A stretch of 64,000 nt of DNA. Origin: Mesorhizobium comanense. Lineage in GTDB: Bacteria > Pseudomonadota > Alphaproteobacteria > Rhizobiales > Rhizobiaceae. Under the pieces are notes generated by a model. That model was not told the DNA's origin and ran no database searches. It was given only the letters and a program-made list of their open reading frames with translations. This document shows, piece after piece, positions 26,901 to 33,813 of this stretch. The DNA is taken from assembly GCF_005503535.1 (NCBI RefSeq), contig NZ_SCNN01000005.1, positions 1 through 64,000 of the forward strand, given 5' to 3'. Position numbers and translations under genes: made by a program. Each line of letters begins with the position of its first letter. Positions within the stretch are counted from its first letter, which is position 1.

Positions 26901-29109
26901 CACCGGCGACAATTCGGTTGGTGTGTTCGGCCAGAGCATTGGCGGCGGCGGCGGCGTCGGCGGCTTTTCCGGTAACTATCTCGGCCTCGATCAGGCACCG
27001 GCCGCAAGCAGCATGATGATGGCCATGGTCGCCGCACCGCAAGGGTTCATGGGCAGCGCCGGCGGCGCCGGGCTTGGCGGCGACGTCACGTTCGAGCAAA
27101 AGGCCGACCTCTATGTCACGGGCAAGAATTCCTCCGCGCTGATGGAGCAGAGCTCCGGCGGCAGCGGCAACATCGCCGACAATGGCGATATCAACGTCAC
27201 CATCGACAAGGATATCCTTATTTTGGGCGGCTCGGGCGCCGGTGCCGGTGTCACCTATCTGGACGGCAGGAACAACGTTCTGAACAACAACGGCTATGTC
27301 GGCGCGGTTACCGGAGACGATGGCTGTATCCCGGGCGGCGTGGACACGAACTGCGTGCGCAAGATCGATGGCTATGCCATGCGCGGCGGCGTCGGCAACG
27401 ACACGTATAACAATTTCAAGGACACGATGGGCTCGATCGCGCTTGGCGCCGGCCAGAACGCCTTCAACAACGAGAAGGGCGCCATCTACCGGATGGGCGA
27501 CACGGTCGACCTCGGCGCGACGGGGGAGTTCACCAATGATGGCTATGTCGCGCCGGGCGATCTCAATCGCGTGATGACGACCTATGTGAACGGCAACTGG
27601 ACGCAGTCGGCGACCGGCACTTATCTGCTCGACCTTGATCTCGATCCGGAGGCCGACCAGATCAACATCACCGGCACGGCCTCTCTCAATGGCGTGGTCA
27701 GTCTCAACATCATGGAGCCGGGCGCGGCAAAGCCTGGGACACAGGAGTATCTGATCCTGCACGCCGATCAGGGCGTGACCAACCACGATCTGGTGCTCGA
27801 TTCGATCCCGAGCGCGGTCGCGCAGTATCAACTGCTCTATCCCAATTCGGATGATGTCGTGCTCAATGTCGACATCAACTTCGCCCGCTCCGGCCTCACC
27901 CAAAATCAGACCTCGGTCGGCAACGCGGTCAATGCCATTCAGACCGACCTGACCTCGCCGGCCTTCACCAAGATCGCCGAGGCTCTGTTCTACATCCCGA
28001 CACTGGGCCAACTCGGAGCTGTCTACGATTCGATCTCGGGCGAGGGCGTCAGCGGCGTCGAGCAGCCGCAGTTCGATGCCTACGACACATTCCTGGCGTC
28101 GATGAACCGGCAGGCGAATTTCTGGCGCACCGGCTTGGGCACCGGTCCGTCCGATCGCTCCGTGACGCCGCAGGCCTATGACGAGCCGGCGCCGAAGAAG
28201 GATCCGTTCAAGGCCATGCAGCCGGACGAACGGCGCTGGAGCTACTGGGCAACGGCTGGCGGCAATTCCGGTCAGCTGAGTGGCGATGCCATCGTCGGCA
28301 GCGCCCAGAATGTCTACCAGGGCGGCAGCTTCGCGGTCGGCCTGGATTCCGCGGGCAATCCCGATGTGCTGATGGGCTTCGCGCTTGGCGGCGCCGCTGC
28401 CTCCTTCGACGTCGCCGACCGCCAGACCTACGGCAACATCATCGGCGCCCAGGCTGGCGCCTATGTTGCCCGCAAATGGGATGATTTCTACATCAATGGC
28501 GGACTGGCGTTTGGCCTCTACAACAACAATGTTCATCGCGCCGCGTCCGTGCCCGGCTCCAACGCGCCGCTCAATCCCGTGCCCGGCGTTTCGACGGAGA
28601 ACTGGCGCAGCAACTTCCTGAGCGCCGGCTTCGGCGCCAATGTCGAGGCAGGCTGGCGGCAGCAGGTGGGGCAGGGCGCCATCACCCCGTTCGCCGCGCT
28701 GCAGTTCTCATTCCTGTCGATGGACGGCTTCGACGAGACGTCGATCGGCGGAAACTCGCTCGGGCTCAGTTTCGATCAGCGCGTCATAACCTCGCTGCCG
28801 GTCTCGCTCGGCCTCCAGCTGGATACGACGATAGGGGTCGGCGACGGCCAGTCGCTGCAGGCCTGGGGTCGCGCGGCCTGGGTGCATGAGTTCGAACCGG
28901 ATCGCTCGGTCCGGCCGAGCTTCCAGGCAGCGCCCGGCTATTCCTTCGTGATCCAGGGTGCCGCGGCGGCAGAGAATGCGGTTGCCGTCAATGCCGGCCT
29001 GAAGATGAACTGGAGCAACAACACCGCCATGTTTGCAGCCTTCGACGGCAAGTTCGGCGACGGCGTGCAGACCTATGGCGGCAATGTCGGCCTGAAGGTG
29101 AACTGGTAG
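17926..29109 (+). CDS. Giant glycine-rich repeat autotransporter (type V secretion)
   Basis: About 3,727 residues. An extended leader of about 60 residues has a basic start and a hydrophobic core (FLAFAAIMALMLFVG) ending AQAA/C. The passenger, about residues 60-3100, contains roughly 42 copies of GIxAQS(I/V)GGGGGNGG spaced about 64 residues apart, each followed by a beta-strand pair and a V(T/S)VTxxGxIxTxGDxS segment, consistent with a long beta-solenoid. A non-repetitive stalk (about 3110-3430) leads to the C-terminal barrel: RRWSYWATAGGNSGQ, GGSFAVGLDS, and a terminal LKVNW ending in Trp. GTG 17926 has a ribosome site (AAGGGA); ATG 17956 is an alternative. Expected at the cell surface, perhaps in adhesion; no catalytic motif seen. 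Confidence 0.92.
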   Translation: MPDGSDRGVVMARVWERAVESRGVSARLNKGFPGFSGFLAFAAIMALMLFVGSTGPAQAACSAASGNVENCTGAPPPDISYTAPGVTTLNVNTLTIDPSRISLTGTGAAPSDPAAGVQHYTCSSNDPARCTITPAKPASGNDPATPETCAGPDCVAPPTKAAGGPSGTAGPTLQVNYNQPAADINTPNSGAVIATGTIGVLGASNGSRGGGGSDGYVFSDGGDGHNGADGGAVTVNVDGAVQTDNSCASNAPCPSAGIVASSVGGDGGNGGSAYGITGSAGKGGLGGVGGSATVNFTGGSVETLGDYSAGVVAISQGGHGGNGGGGGSLVFNPGGGNAAGSGGNANVVTGAGTTITTIGVYSHGIVAQSIGGGGGGSSGGFGLFSSSGGSGGNGGNGGVVTVTNNGNVTTWGNNSQGILAQTIGGGGGDGGSNFGLFASGGSGSLGGNGGPADVVTVGVTNSGTIVTHGQQSNGILAQSIGGGGGNGGNSGGLVALGGSGSSTTNGGIVEVTNTSTGSISTYGKQSAGIFAQSVGGGGGNGGSAGGLFTAGGSGGAGGDGARVTVTNAGDIETGINGPGSVSSAGIFAQSVGGGGGNGGGAFSGSVGFSVALGGSGAPGGDAGVVQVLRDDQNTAYSIITHGDNSDAVFAQSVGGGGGNGGFSVSVAAGAVALAMGGTAGDGGVGKAVTVQTAGTLTTSGDGSRGIFAQSIGGGGGNGGAAIAIAANSTGFAAAIGIGGSGGKGGASDVVTVSSLSDISTMGDNAGGIVAQSIGGGGGNGGYSIGGAIGGIGLAVNIGGKGASGGAGEDVIVGSSGSIHTQGDNSVGILAQSIGGGGGNGGFTVSASIGAASASIGLGGAGSVGSNAGDVTVNADGAGHTITKAGYAGTWNLITEGKNAAGIQAESIGGGGGNGGFSGSLALGGVASGGVSLGGSGKGGGDAATVTVNNGKKDNNGVITQNSILTIDDNSIGILAQSIGGGGGNGGFAIALSGSGSYEGAGGAAAVSVGGSGSTGGIGEDVTVTNYGNITTYGKQSAGILAQSLGGGGGNGGFSIGASFTTGAVGVGVAVGGSGGKGQSAGPVTVISTGNIETHGDQSAGIMAQSVGGGGGNGGFAGAGAITLQGVSAAVGLGGNGAGGGDAKTVKVTSTGDIKTYGDQSIGILAQSVGGGGGNGGSSVALAIGQQAGVAVGLGGKGGAAGAGLDVTVVSTGNISTGAGFTAGGVRGTGAAGILAQSVGGGGGNGGFGGSLGGGKSVAVGVSLGGDGAGGGDADIVKVTSTGNISTNFDNSSGIIAQSIGGGGGNGGFSLAFAGAIGDPASATGSVAIGGTGGIGGIAKDVTVTSTGTITTTGKFSNGILAQSIGGGGGNGGFAISGSATTGNAGIGVGVGGSGAGGSIAGKVIVNSYSLVDTNGNPVLQAPPANTVSIWTQGDNSSGIFAQSVGGGGGSGGFAGSLGVGLGGGGLGVSIGGGAGSGSNADTVTVTSYNNILTGGTDSFGILAQSVGGGGGNGGFAIALSGSQNGIAGSVAVGGKGSSGGNADVVTVTSTGNIKTTGDGSHAIFAQSVGGGGGNGGFAVSGTLSEGASLGIGIGGNGDNGGDAKSVTVTSTGDLRTEGLKADGILAQSVGGGGGNGGFTGVLAIALDGGAVGVGVGGTGKGGGNADTVTVTSTGNIVTLKNGSNGILAQSVGGGGGNGGAAVTATGAGKQASAAVSVGGSGGGGGTSKLVTVNNFGTIDTTGDKANGILAQSIGGGGGTGGFAIAGDLQVDGAGGATVALGGGGGTGQDGGPVIVNSNVGTTLTNNIATIHTVGGDSNGIFAQSVGGGGGDGGFSGAITVTGQNAKAAAAVSIGGSGAGSGDGKTVNVTSVDNILTEGDGSNGILAQSVGGGGGNGGFAFAATIKGSLGKNQSKNGSVSVSLGGGAGSGGDAEKVTVDSTGIIQTGGDKAFGVLAQSIGGGGGNGGLSVAAALNLGEDGNQITVAVGGEGGGGGAGGEVLLTRHGATITTGDQSVGLFAQSVGGSGGNGGMSISGAIAGTDGKTLSASVGGYGGAGTNSSKVTIDNTGAISTYGVESHAIQAQSIGGGGGNGGMAVSGVIGSLGNGKNLNVGVTVGGLGGDGAIAGDVFVTNHGLLQTGLLAPGQTVTTGDGAYGIFAQSIGGGGGNGGNAITGVLGVNGNADGTQVNVSVAVGGAAGNGNTGGNVTIRQYGGIETHGTGAFGILAQSIGGGGGTGGRANSISLQLGAKCTLPGVCPPAGGKPGWNLQATVGGAGGTGNDAQTVDVGNYDFIVTHGDKSSGIVAQSIGGGGGIGGDAYMGLGGLFDNPIEVDPTLILKPLGTASIKRSVAIAIGGNGAGGGDGGTVIVTNEGAIQTNGSKSDGIHAQSIGGGGGDGGDGQAGALGTVGIGGRGAAAGNGGSVTVTNGKNDGVANNGVYSQANTYIIETSGTSPTPPIDAPPNADPEEGYSAGIFAQSVGGGGGTGGGAGGLLSLGGSGKAGGTGGEVTVNNYGGILTHADDSVGIFAQSVGGGGGAGGSLGISAIAVGGAGGSSGDGGIVTVTNKAVITTHGIDSYAIQAQSVGGGGGSGGGKNGGITGSIPALVSIGGKGGASGTGGTVTVTNSSTLHTYGAGADGINAQSIGGGGGSGGRAIGFVAVGGRGGDVDDGGVGYDPNDPNNVKGGSHGGGGAVNVYNNPGGNIIVEGVGAHGIFAQSVGGGGGSGGGGIGASIVPTSVGVGGNGGSSGDGGVVTVENHGKITAIADASVAIFAESIGGGGGTGAMSIAAALSPGAATFGVGGDGGANGKGGNVNVTNFGDGLIYTKGFGSTGIMAQSVGGGGGSGGASYSVAGGAPGFSLALGGKGAAGGDGGVVTVINNGVMQLDGDNSVAIFAQSVGGGGGKGGTAIAATIGPPVFIGGDTGVTGKGGDVTVTNTGQIVLKGNGSVGIFAQSVGGGGGVMTAGTDGIIQAVSGGKGDGGVVTINSNVAMLITGDNSVGVFGQSIGGGGGVGGFSGNYLGLDQAPAASSMMMAMVAAPQGFMGSAGGAGLGGDVTFEQKADLYVTGKNSSALMEQSSGGSGNIADNGDINVTIDKDILILGGSGAGAGVTYLDGRNNVLNNNGYVGAVTGDDGCIPGGVDTNCVRKIDGYAMRGGVGNDTYNNFKDTMGSIALGAGQNAFNNEKGAIYRMGDTVDLGATGEFTNDGYVAPGDLNRVMTTYVNGNWTQSATGTYLLDLDLDPEADQINITGTASLNGVVSLNIMEPGAAKPGTQEYLILHADQGVTNHDLVLDSIPSAVAQYQLLYPNSDDVVLNVDINFARSGLTQNQTSVGNAVNAIQTDLTSPAFTKIAEALFYIPTLGQLGAVYDSISGEGVSGVEQPQFDAYDTFLASMNRQANFWRTGLGTGPSDRSVTPQAYDEPAPKKDPFKAMQPDERRWSYWATAGGNSGQLSGDAIVGSAQNVYQGGSFAVGLDSAGNPDVLMGFALGGAAASFDVADRQTYGNIIGAQAGAYVARKWDDFYINGGLAFGLYNNNVHRAASVPGSNAPLNPVPGVSTENWRSNFLSAGFGANVEAGWRQQVGQGAITPFAALQFSFLSMDGFDETSIGGNSLGLSFDQRVITSLPVSLGLQLDTTIGVGDGQSLQAWGRAAWVHEFEPDRSVRPSFQAAPGYSFVIQGAAAAENAVAVNAGLKMNWSNNTAMFAAFDGKFGDGVQTYGGNVGLKVNW
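19010..26975 (+). repeat. In-frame repeat array, about 42 units, inside the autotransporter
   Basis: The DNA encoding ATCGGCGGCGGCGGCGGC-like glycine blocks recurs about every 190 bases with variable codons. Units diverge in sequence but keep frame and the AQS-GGGGG core. Copies at 18700-18900 and about 27150 are degenerate edges. Confidence 0.9.
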
Positions 29110-29289
29110 GGGCATCACTTGGAAATCGGCGGCTTGGGCAAGATGCGTCCGAAGCCGTCGAGAACCTTCAGTTGCCGCCGCGTCGCGGCGTGACCTCGCC
29201 GATTCTTTTCCGTCGACGCGACCGGACAATCGTCTCACGAAATTCCCCGAATTGTTCTATGGAAGGGAAAACCGACCCGGATCACGCCG

Positions 29290-30006
29290 ATGAAATTTGT
29301 CGAGACCTTCCATCTCTACCCGTTCCTGGACACGACCGTAAGTCTCGCCGCGGCGTTCATTCTTGGCACGCTGATTGGCGCCGAGCGCCAGTATCGACAG
29401 CGTACGGCGGGCCTGCGCACCAACGTGCTGGTGGCCGTGGGCGCGGCCGCCTTTGTCGATCTGGCGCAGCGCATCGCCGGTTCGACCGAGGCGGTGCGCG
29501 TCATTTCCTACGTGGTCTCCGGCATAGGCTTCCTGGGCGCCGGCGTGATCATGAAGGAAGGCATGAACGTGCGCGGCCTGAACACGGCCGCGACCCTCTG
29601 GTGCTCGGCCGCCGTTGGCGCGTGCGCCGGTACCGACATGGTCGCCGAAGCCGCCTTGCTCACCGTCTTCGTGCTCGCCGGCAACACGCTGCTCAGGCCG
29701 CTCGTCAACATGATCAACCGCATTCCCATAGACGACAGGGCAACGGAGGCGACCTACGAGGTCAGCGTCATATCCAGCCGCGAGGCGATGCCGCAGCTGC
29801 GGGATCTGCTCGTGGAGCGGCTGGAACTGGCAAATTACCCGGTCAGCGACGTGGTCGTCGCCGATCGTGGCGACGACACGGTGGAAATCGTGGCCACGCT
29901 GGTCTCGACCGCGGTTGATCCGCATGAGATCGAGGCCGTGACGGACTATCTGGAACAGCAAAAGCACGTTTCCAACGCGAGTTGGGACGGCAGCACCAAG
30001 GACTGA
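29290..30006 (+). CDS. MgtC/SapB family membrane protein
   Basis: A 238-residue protein with the N-terminal MgtC membrane domain: ILGTLIGAERQYRQRTAGLRTN is the family hallmark, followed by GIGFLGAGVIMKEG and GLNTAATLWCSAAVG. The C-terminal cytoplasmic ACT-like domain spans about residues 155-230. MgtC proteins support growth at low magnesium and intracellular survival, in part by affecting ATP synthase or phosphate uptake in other bacteria. Ribosome site weak. Single gene after the autotransporter. Confidence 0.9.
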   Translation: MKFVETFHLYPFLDTTVSLAAAFILGTLIGAERQYRQRTAGLRTNVLVAVGAAAFVDLAQRIAGSTEAVRVISYVVSGIGFLGAGVIMKEGMNVRGLNTAATLWCSAAVGACAGTDMVAEAALLTVFVLAGNTLLRPLVNMINRIPIDDRATEATYEVSVISSREAMPQLRDLLVERLELANYPVSDVVVADRGDDTVEIVATLVSTAVDPHEIEAVTDYLEQQKHVSNASWDGSTKD

Positions 30007-30176
30007 GTTCCGCGTCGCCATTCCCAGGGCGAAGTTGTCGAGATCCGGCGCTCGTCCACATGCCATTCCAGCCAGGTGCCTGTCACGTGGACAGCTTCAA
30101 TTCTGTCGCCGGTCGGTGAGATTTTTACCCAAGGCATCAAGGGTCTGTAAACTTCTCCCCATTACCACCGTCACAT

Positions 30177-30252
30177 GGCCTCGTGGCGGAGCGGCTACGC
30201 TAGAGACGGCAAATCTCGGAAGCCTCGGTTCGATTCCGAGGCGAGGCCTCCA
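30177..30252 (+). tRNA. tRNA-Cys(GCA)-like gene with non-canonical features
   Basis: A 76-nt cloverleaf with encoded CCA and U73, as in cysteine tRNAs. The D-arm is GCG...CGC, the anticodon stem GAGA/TCTC, and the loop CGGCAAA, giving anticodon GCA. Two features are abnormal: position 33 is G instead of the near-universal U, and the acceptor plus T branch can form 13 bp (GGCCTCGT/GCGAGGCC plus CTCGG/CCGAG) instead of 12. It could be an unusual functional isoacceptor, a regulatory tRNA-like RNA, or a decaying copy. The stems are intact, which argues against simple decay. Confidence 0.65.
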
Positions 30253-30394
30253 ACATCCCCACCCGCCTGAATTGCCCGGATCGGTGCCAGTAGTATGGCG
30301 ATACGCGGCTCGCCCTTTATCCCTACCTCCGCATCGCTTGCGGCGGCCCCGTCGTCTGCGTTGCGCATTACATTTCGGGCGTCGAGCGATCGCG

Positions 30395-31537
30395 CTAACG
30401 GAAGAGATATTTCGACACTTCGGGATTGCCGCGCCGCCACATCACATTGTCGAGGAAATAGTGGTGCACGTTGATGAATATCAGCACGATGAAGAAAAAC
30501 AGCGATGAACCCAGGATTTGTTCGTCATACGGGACAAGTGCCGTCAGCACGGTCGGAATCAGCCAGAAGCCAAGGCCGCCGAGGAGCAGCCCGGCGCTGA
30601 CGAACTCCAGAACCCGCACCCTGTAGACCCGGCCGAGAATAGCCAGGATTCTGGATCGCGGGATGCTTTCGGCGTCGGGTCCGTCGCGCTCGACATTGCT
30701 CTGATAGCGCCAGACGACCGCCAGATACTGCAGGGAATGAAGCGCCGGCACCACGAGCAGCCAGAGCGGGTTTATCCTCACGATCAGGATCCATAGATAC
30801 AGGGACGCCGCGTAGGCGACGATCCCGTTATACGGCAGGCCGCCCCCGTTCCTGCTCCAGCGATTGATCAGCATCACGGCCGTGACGGCGGTGGAAGCCG
30901 CTGCTATGGACAGCGCGATCGCATTGACCCATGCGGGTGTGGCAAACGTATAATATTGCAGCCCGTAATAGTTTCCTTCGCTGACCGCGGTGTTCGTCTG
31001 CAGCCATGCGAACAGCCACACGGCATAGCTGTTGACCAGCAGGATCTTCTTGTCGAGGTCGGTGAAGAACCGGCGCTTCAGAACGGCATCCACCATCAGC
31101 ATGCCGTAGCCCTGCTTGACATAGTGCCAGCCGACGAAAAAGAACATCGCATTGGCCGCGTTCCCCAAAAGCCTGGCATTGGCCGCCATGGCGCCATAGG
31201 CAAAGAATGCGCCCATGAGAAGCGGTACGACAATGCCCGCCAGGATGTAGCGGACCTGAAGGCCTCTGTCGTAGCCCTCGCCACGCACCTTGCGCCCGAA
31301 ATTGCGGTAGAAGATCTGGTAAGAGTGGGCGAAGTGCGGATAGTTCAGCAAGTACGCCAGGAAGAACGTTATCGCCGCGACCAGGCCCTCGTATCTGAGC
31401 GGCACGAAGAACAGGACAGGCAGGATCAGAAAGGCGCTTCCGCCAAGCATCAGAAAATCGGCCAGCGGACCGAAAAGATACCTTGGCGATGGTGTTGCCG
31501 CGGGAGACCGAGAATCCGCCGAAAGCTGAACTGCCAT
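30395..31537 (-). CDS. Polytopic membrane protein with conserved-looking histidine motifs, function unknown
   Basis: A 380-residue protein with about nine to ten hydrophobic segments. Histidines lie at helix ends in NYPHFAHSYQIFYR, FFVGWHYVKQGYG, LVVPALHSLQYLAVVWRY and FINVHHYFLDNVMWR. This distribution resembles membrane di-metal or heme-binding enzymes, but I do not recognise the family. Start at MAVQLSADS is preferred because GGAGGGAGCGCTCA lies directly upstream; the frame is open 30 bases further. Transcribed alone, toward the tRNA-like gene. Confidence 0.7.
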   Translation of the reverse strand: MAVQLSADSRSPAATPSPRYLFGPLADFLMLGGSAFLILPVLFFVPLRYEGLVAAITFFLAYLLNYPHFAHSYQIFYRNFGRKVRGEGYDRGLQVRYILAGIVVPLLMGAFFAYGAMAANARLLGNAANAMFFFVGWHYVKQGYGMLMVDAVLKRRFFTDLDKKILLVNSYAVWLFAWLQTNTAVSEGNYYGLQYYTFATPAWVNAIALSIAAASTAVTAVMLINRWSRNGGGLPYNGIVAYAASLYLWILIVRINPLWLLVVPALHSLQYLAVVWRYQSNVERDGPDAESIPRSRILAILGRVYRVRVLEFVSAGLLLGGLGFWLIPTVLTALVPYDEQILGSSLFFFIVLIFINVHHYFLDNVMWRRGNPEVSKYLFR

Positions 31538-31679
31538 TGAGCGCTCCCTCCATGTCCATTTAACCATCGGCCTGCTCGTCTCACAAGGTCAGCGACGCGG
31601 GCCGTCAACGGACGGGCTCGACCTCTGTACCTACGGGCCTTGTCCCAATGATACTTGGCAGGCCTATCGAGGCGCTAAG

Positions 31680-31960
31680 GCGGTGCGCGTCCGCTTTCTG
31701 TCGCCGGAGGAGCAGAAGAAGCTTGTTACCTCAAGCAATGGCGCGATCCGTGTCGGCGGCGCTGGTGGCAGGCGTTCGGTTTGGAGAGTCCGCACGGCTG
31801 CGGGTTTCGGACTACCAGGTCGCGAACAAATCAGCCTTCGTGGCTGCGAGCAAAAGTGGCAAGGCGCATCATATCCCTGGTTCGGTTGGCGGGATCGATT
31901 TGTCGAACGACTGTCCTATGGTCGCTCCGTCGACGCGCCGCCACTTCGACAAGACATGAC
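31680..31960 (+). pseudogene. Tyrosine recombinase (phage-type integrase) fragment, frameshifted
   Basis: One frame encodes RVRFLSPEEQKKLVTSSNGAIR, the start of the integrase catalytic domain. The continuation is in another frame: AALVAGVRFGESARLRVSDYQ and FVAASKSGKAHHIP, corresponding to the first catalytic Arg region (TGxRxGE) and the SKxGKxRxVPL beta strand with Lys. After that similarity is lost, and the HxxR and Tyr motifs are absent. The gene is therefore a broken, truncated remnant of an integrase, probably of the mobile element that carried the adjacent deaminase. Confidence 0.75.
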
Positions 31961-31990
31961 CTATCACTGACCGTGGAAGGTGCAGCTAGC

Positions 31991-32035
31991 CAAGCCAAGC
32001 CAAGCCAATCCAAGCCAAGCCAAGCCAAGCCAAGC
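31991..32035. repeat. Pentanucleotide tandem repeat (CAAGC)9
   Basis: Nine contiguous 5-base units CAAGC; the fourth is the variant CAATC. It lies between the integrase remnant and the end of the deaminase gene, outside any supported reading frame. Confidence 0.9.
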
Positions 32036-32226
32036 TTTCCCATTTCACGTGCTCCGGGATACGTACGCTAAGCGACGGTGCTCAACGGAGCCTAGCTGAT
32101 AGTTTTGGCGCAAGCGCTCCGACAAAATGATACGAGGATGGCCGAGAGGCAATATGCATGCCTGGCGCCATCGGATGTGGCCGACAAAATCATATCTAAA
32201 GGAGAGGCGCTTGCTTCCAGAAATGA

Positions 32227-33759
32227 TCAACTGTCGGATGCCTCTTCCAACAAGGCAGATTTGTCAGTCACGGATTTGAACGCTTGGAGCATTGCGTCTA
32301 CGATAAAATTTTCCAACTGAGGATAGAAAGGAAATTTTACATCGCAAACGGGAGACGCAACACCGCCTTTATAAGGCTCAAATTTGCCGTCGACACGCTT
32401 GCGTTTGCTTCGTTCGAATAGCTCTCGATACCTACGAGGCGATACCCCGTAGAAATGTTGAAATTGCACCGCCGGATAGCCTTGATACCGACCACGATCG
32501 CTGCTCTCCACTTGCAGCGAGTCCGAATGGAGATCTGATGCTAGGCTTTTCGGATATGGCTCTAGAAATATGACTTTCGAGATGCCGGATGCTACTATGT
32601 GTTTTGCGCACATGTGACACGGAAACGTTGTACAATATACTACACCGTCTCTGACGGCATGGCCAAGCCTTGCTGCGTCCGTGATAGCGGACATTTCGGC
32701 GTGTACAATGCGACCATACTCTAACGCATCCATGAATTGAGAATCGAGAACCTTGGCGCTCTCCAAAACGTCGTTGACGCTCCGCTCAGGATCGATGATC
32801 TTGATCAATTCGGATAAAATCTCTCTTTTTCGCTGGTCGTTTGAGTCGTATTCACGCACGTACTCGCGGTCGTCATGATCCTCATTGTGCCAATAGGTTC
32901 CCCCAGTAGCTTTGGGAACCTCGTTGGAGCCAAGTGCAAGAATTTCACCGGTCGGCGAAAAAACCGCTGCTCCGACTTGACGTGATAGGTCGAGCGTCCG
33001 AAGCGCAGCCGCCTTCGCCAAGAACATACCGTACTCCATTCGAGTCGGCGAAAGAGAGTTCGAACCGAATAGGAGTTCGCAAAAGCGCTCAATCTGCTTT
33101 TGGACCGACTGCTCGGCGTCGGTGTTGATTATAAAGTCTGCGTCATGGAAAATCTTTGACACTCGTTGCCCGTGGGCCTGCCCGAGTTCATGTTCATCCG
33201 CCTGCGTAAGAGCTTCCGCTTTGTCTCGAAATCGATGAGGACCGGCGGTATTATCGTCACTGGCAAAGCGCCGTGACAAATAGTCGACCCGCGCCCCACG
33301 GCGCGAATAGATCGATACCTGATAAAAGAGGTCACCATAGACCGATCTAAGAAGGTCGATTTCCTCTTTCCGCTTGAACTGATGAAGCAGATAAACGACC
33401 TTACTGAATTCCTCGACGTTTTCGCGTTTGGGAAGCCGAAGGCGCTTCTTAATTATGCGCATGACGGTAGCTGAAGCCAGAAAGGCATTGTCGGAGAAGC
33501 GCTCCCGCAATTGGTCTCCGTAGGCGATATGGGTTTCATAGCGCTCATAGAGCGGTGCTTTTTTGAGCGGCTTGTTGGGTTCAACGTATTTTTGAAAAAC
33601 TGAAAATACGTCCGTTACCTTGACCTCCACCACGTGATAACCACGACGTTCAAACTGGCTTCGAAAATCCAATAGCGATGGCGCCATTTCAGCTCCCATC
33701 GGAGCGACGAATCCGACGAAAATCTCAGGAAATTTAATTTGCTTAATTGCCGCACCCAA
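32227..33759 (-). CDS. Two-domain anti-phage-type deoxycytidylate (dCMP/dCTP) deaminase
   Basis: A 510-residue protein. The C-terminal half carries the zinc deaminase motif: His353-Ala-Glu355 (HAEMSAITDAARLG) and Cys381/Cys384 (FPCHMC). The N-terminal half begins with a P-loop-like strand (FVGFVAPMGAEM), with no classic GKS/T, and is helical. This two-domain architecture and length fit phage-defence deaminases that deplete dCTP/dCMP (AvcD and dCTP deaminase defence families); ordinary dCMP deaminases are about 150 residues. The start is a TTG with AGAGGGG upstream. The gene is AT-richer than its neighbours and sits beside a broken integrase, signs of horizontal transfer. Confidence 0.85.
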   Translation of the reverse strand: MGAAIKQIKFPEIFVGFVAPMGAEMAPSLLDFRSQFERRGYHVVEVKVTDVFSVFQKYVEPNKPLKKAPLYERYETHIAYGDQLRERFSDNAFLASATVMRIIKKRLRLPKRENVEEFSKVVYLLHQFKRKEEIDLLRSVYGDLFYQVSIYSRRGARVDYLSRRFASDDNTAGPHRFRDKAEALTQADEHELGQAHGQRVSKIFHDADFIINTDAEQSVQKQIERFCELLFGSNSLSPTRMEYGMFLAKAAALRTLDLSRQVGAAVFSPTGEILALGSNEVPKATGGTYWHNEDHDDREYVREYDSNDQRKREILSELIKIIDPERSVNDVLESAKVLDSQFMDALEYGRIVHAEMSAITDAARLGHAVRDGVVYCTTFPCHMCAKHIVASGISKVIFLEPYPKSLASDLHSDSLQVESSDRGRYQGYPAVQFQHFYGVSPRRYRELFERSKRKRVDGKFEPYKGGVASPVCDVKFPFYPQLENFIVDAMLQAFKSVTDKSALLEEASDS

Positions 33760-33813
33760 CGAACTATCCCCTCTGATCTGTGTTATCCTCTAGCTGGAAG
33801 CTAGGAGGCAAAA

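Noticed and set aside
19010..26975. CRISPR-like array appearance
   Set aside because: Repeats are in-frame, spaced about 190 bases apart and diverge by codon use, as expected for a repetitive protein; no cas genes.
25414..28536. 1,040-codon open frame antisense to the autotransporter (and similar long antisense frames at 18421-20562, 22386-23864, 22807-23937)
   Set aside because: Produced by the GC-rich glycine repeat on the other strand: low-complexity composition, no signal, no motif and no ribosome site.
32105..32320. 71-codon frame overlapping the 3' end of the deaminase gene
   Set aside because: About 90 bases lie inside the deaminase coding sequence on the opposite strand; no ribosome site.
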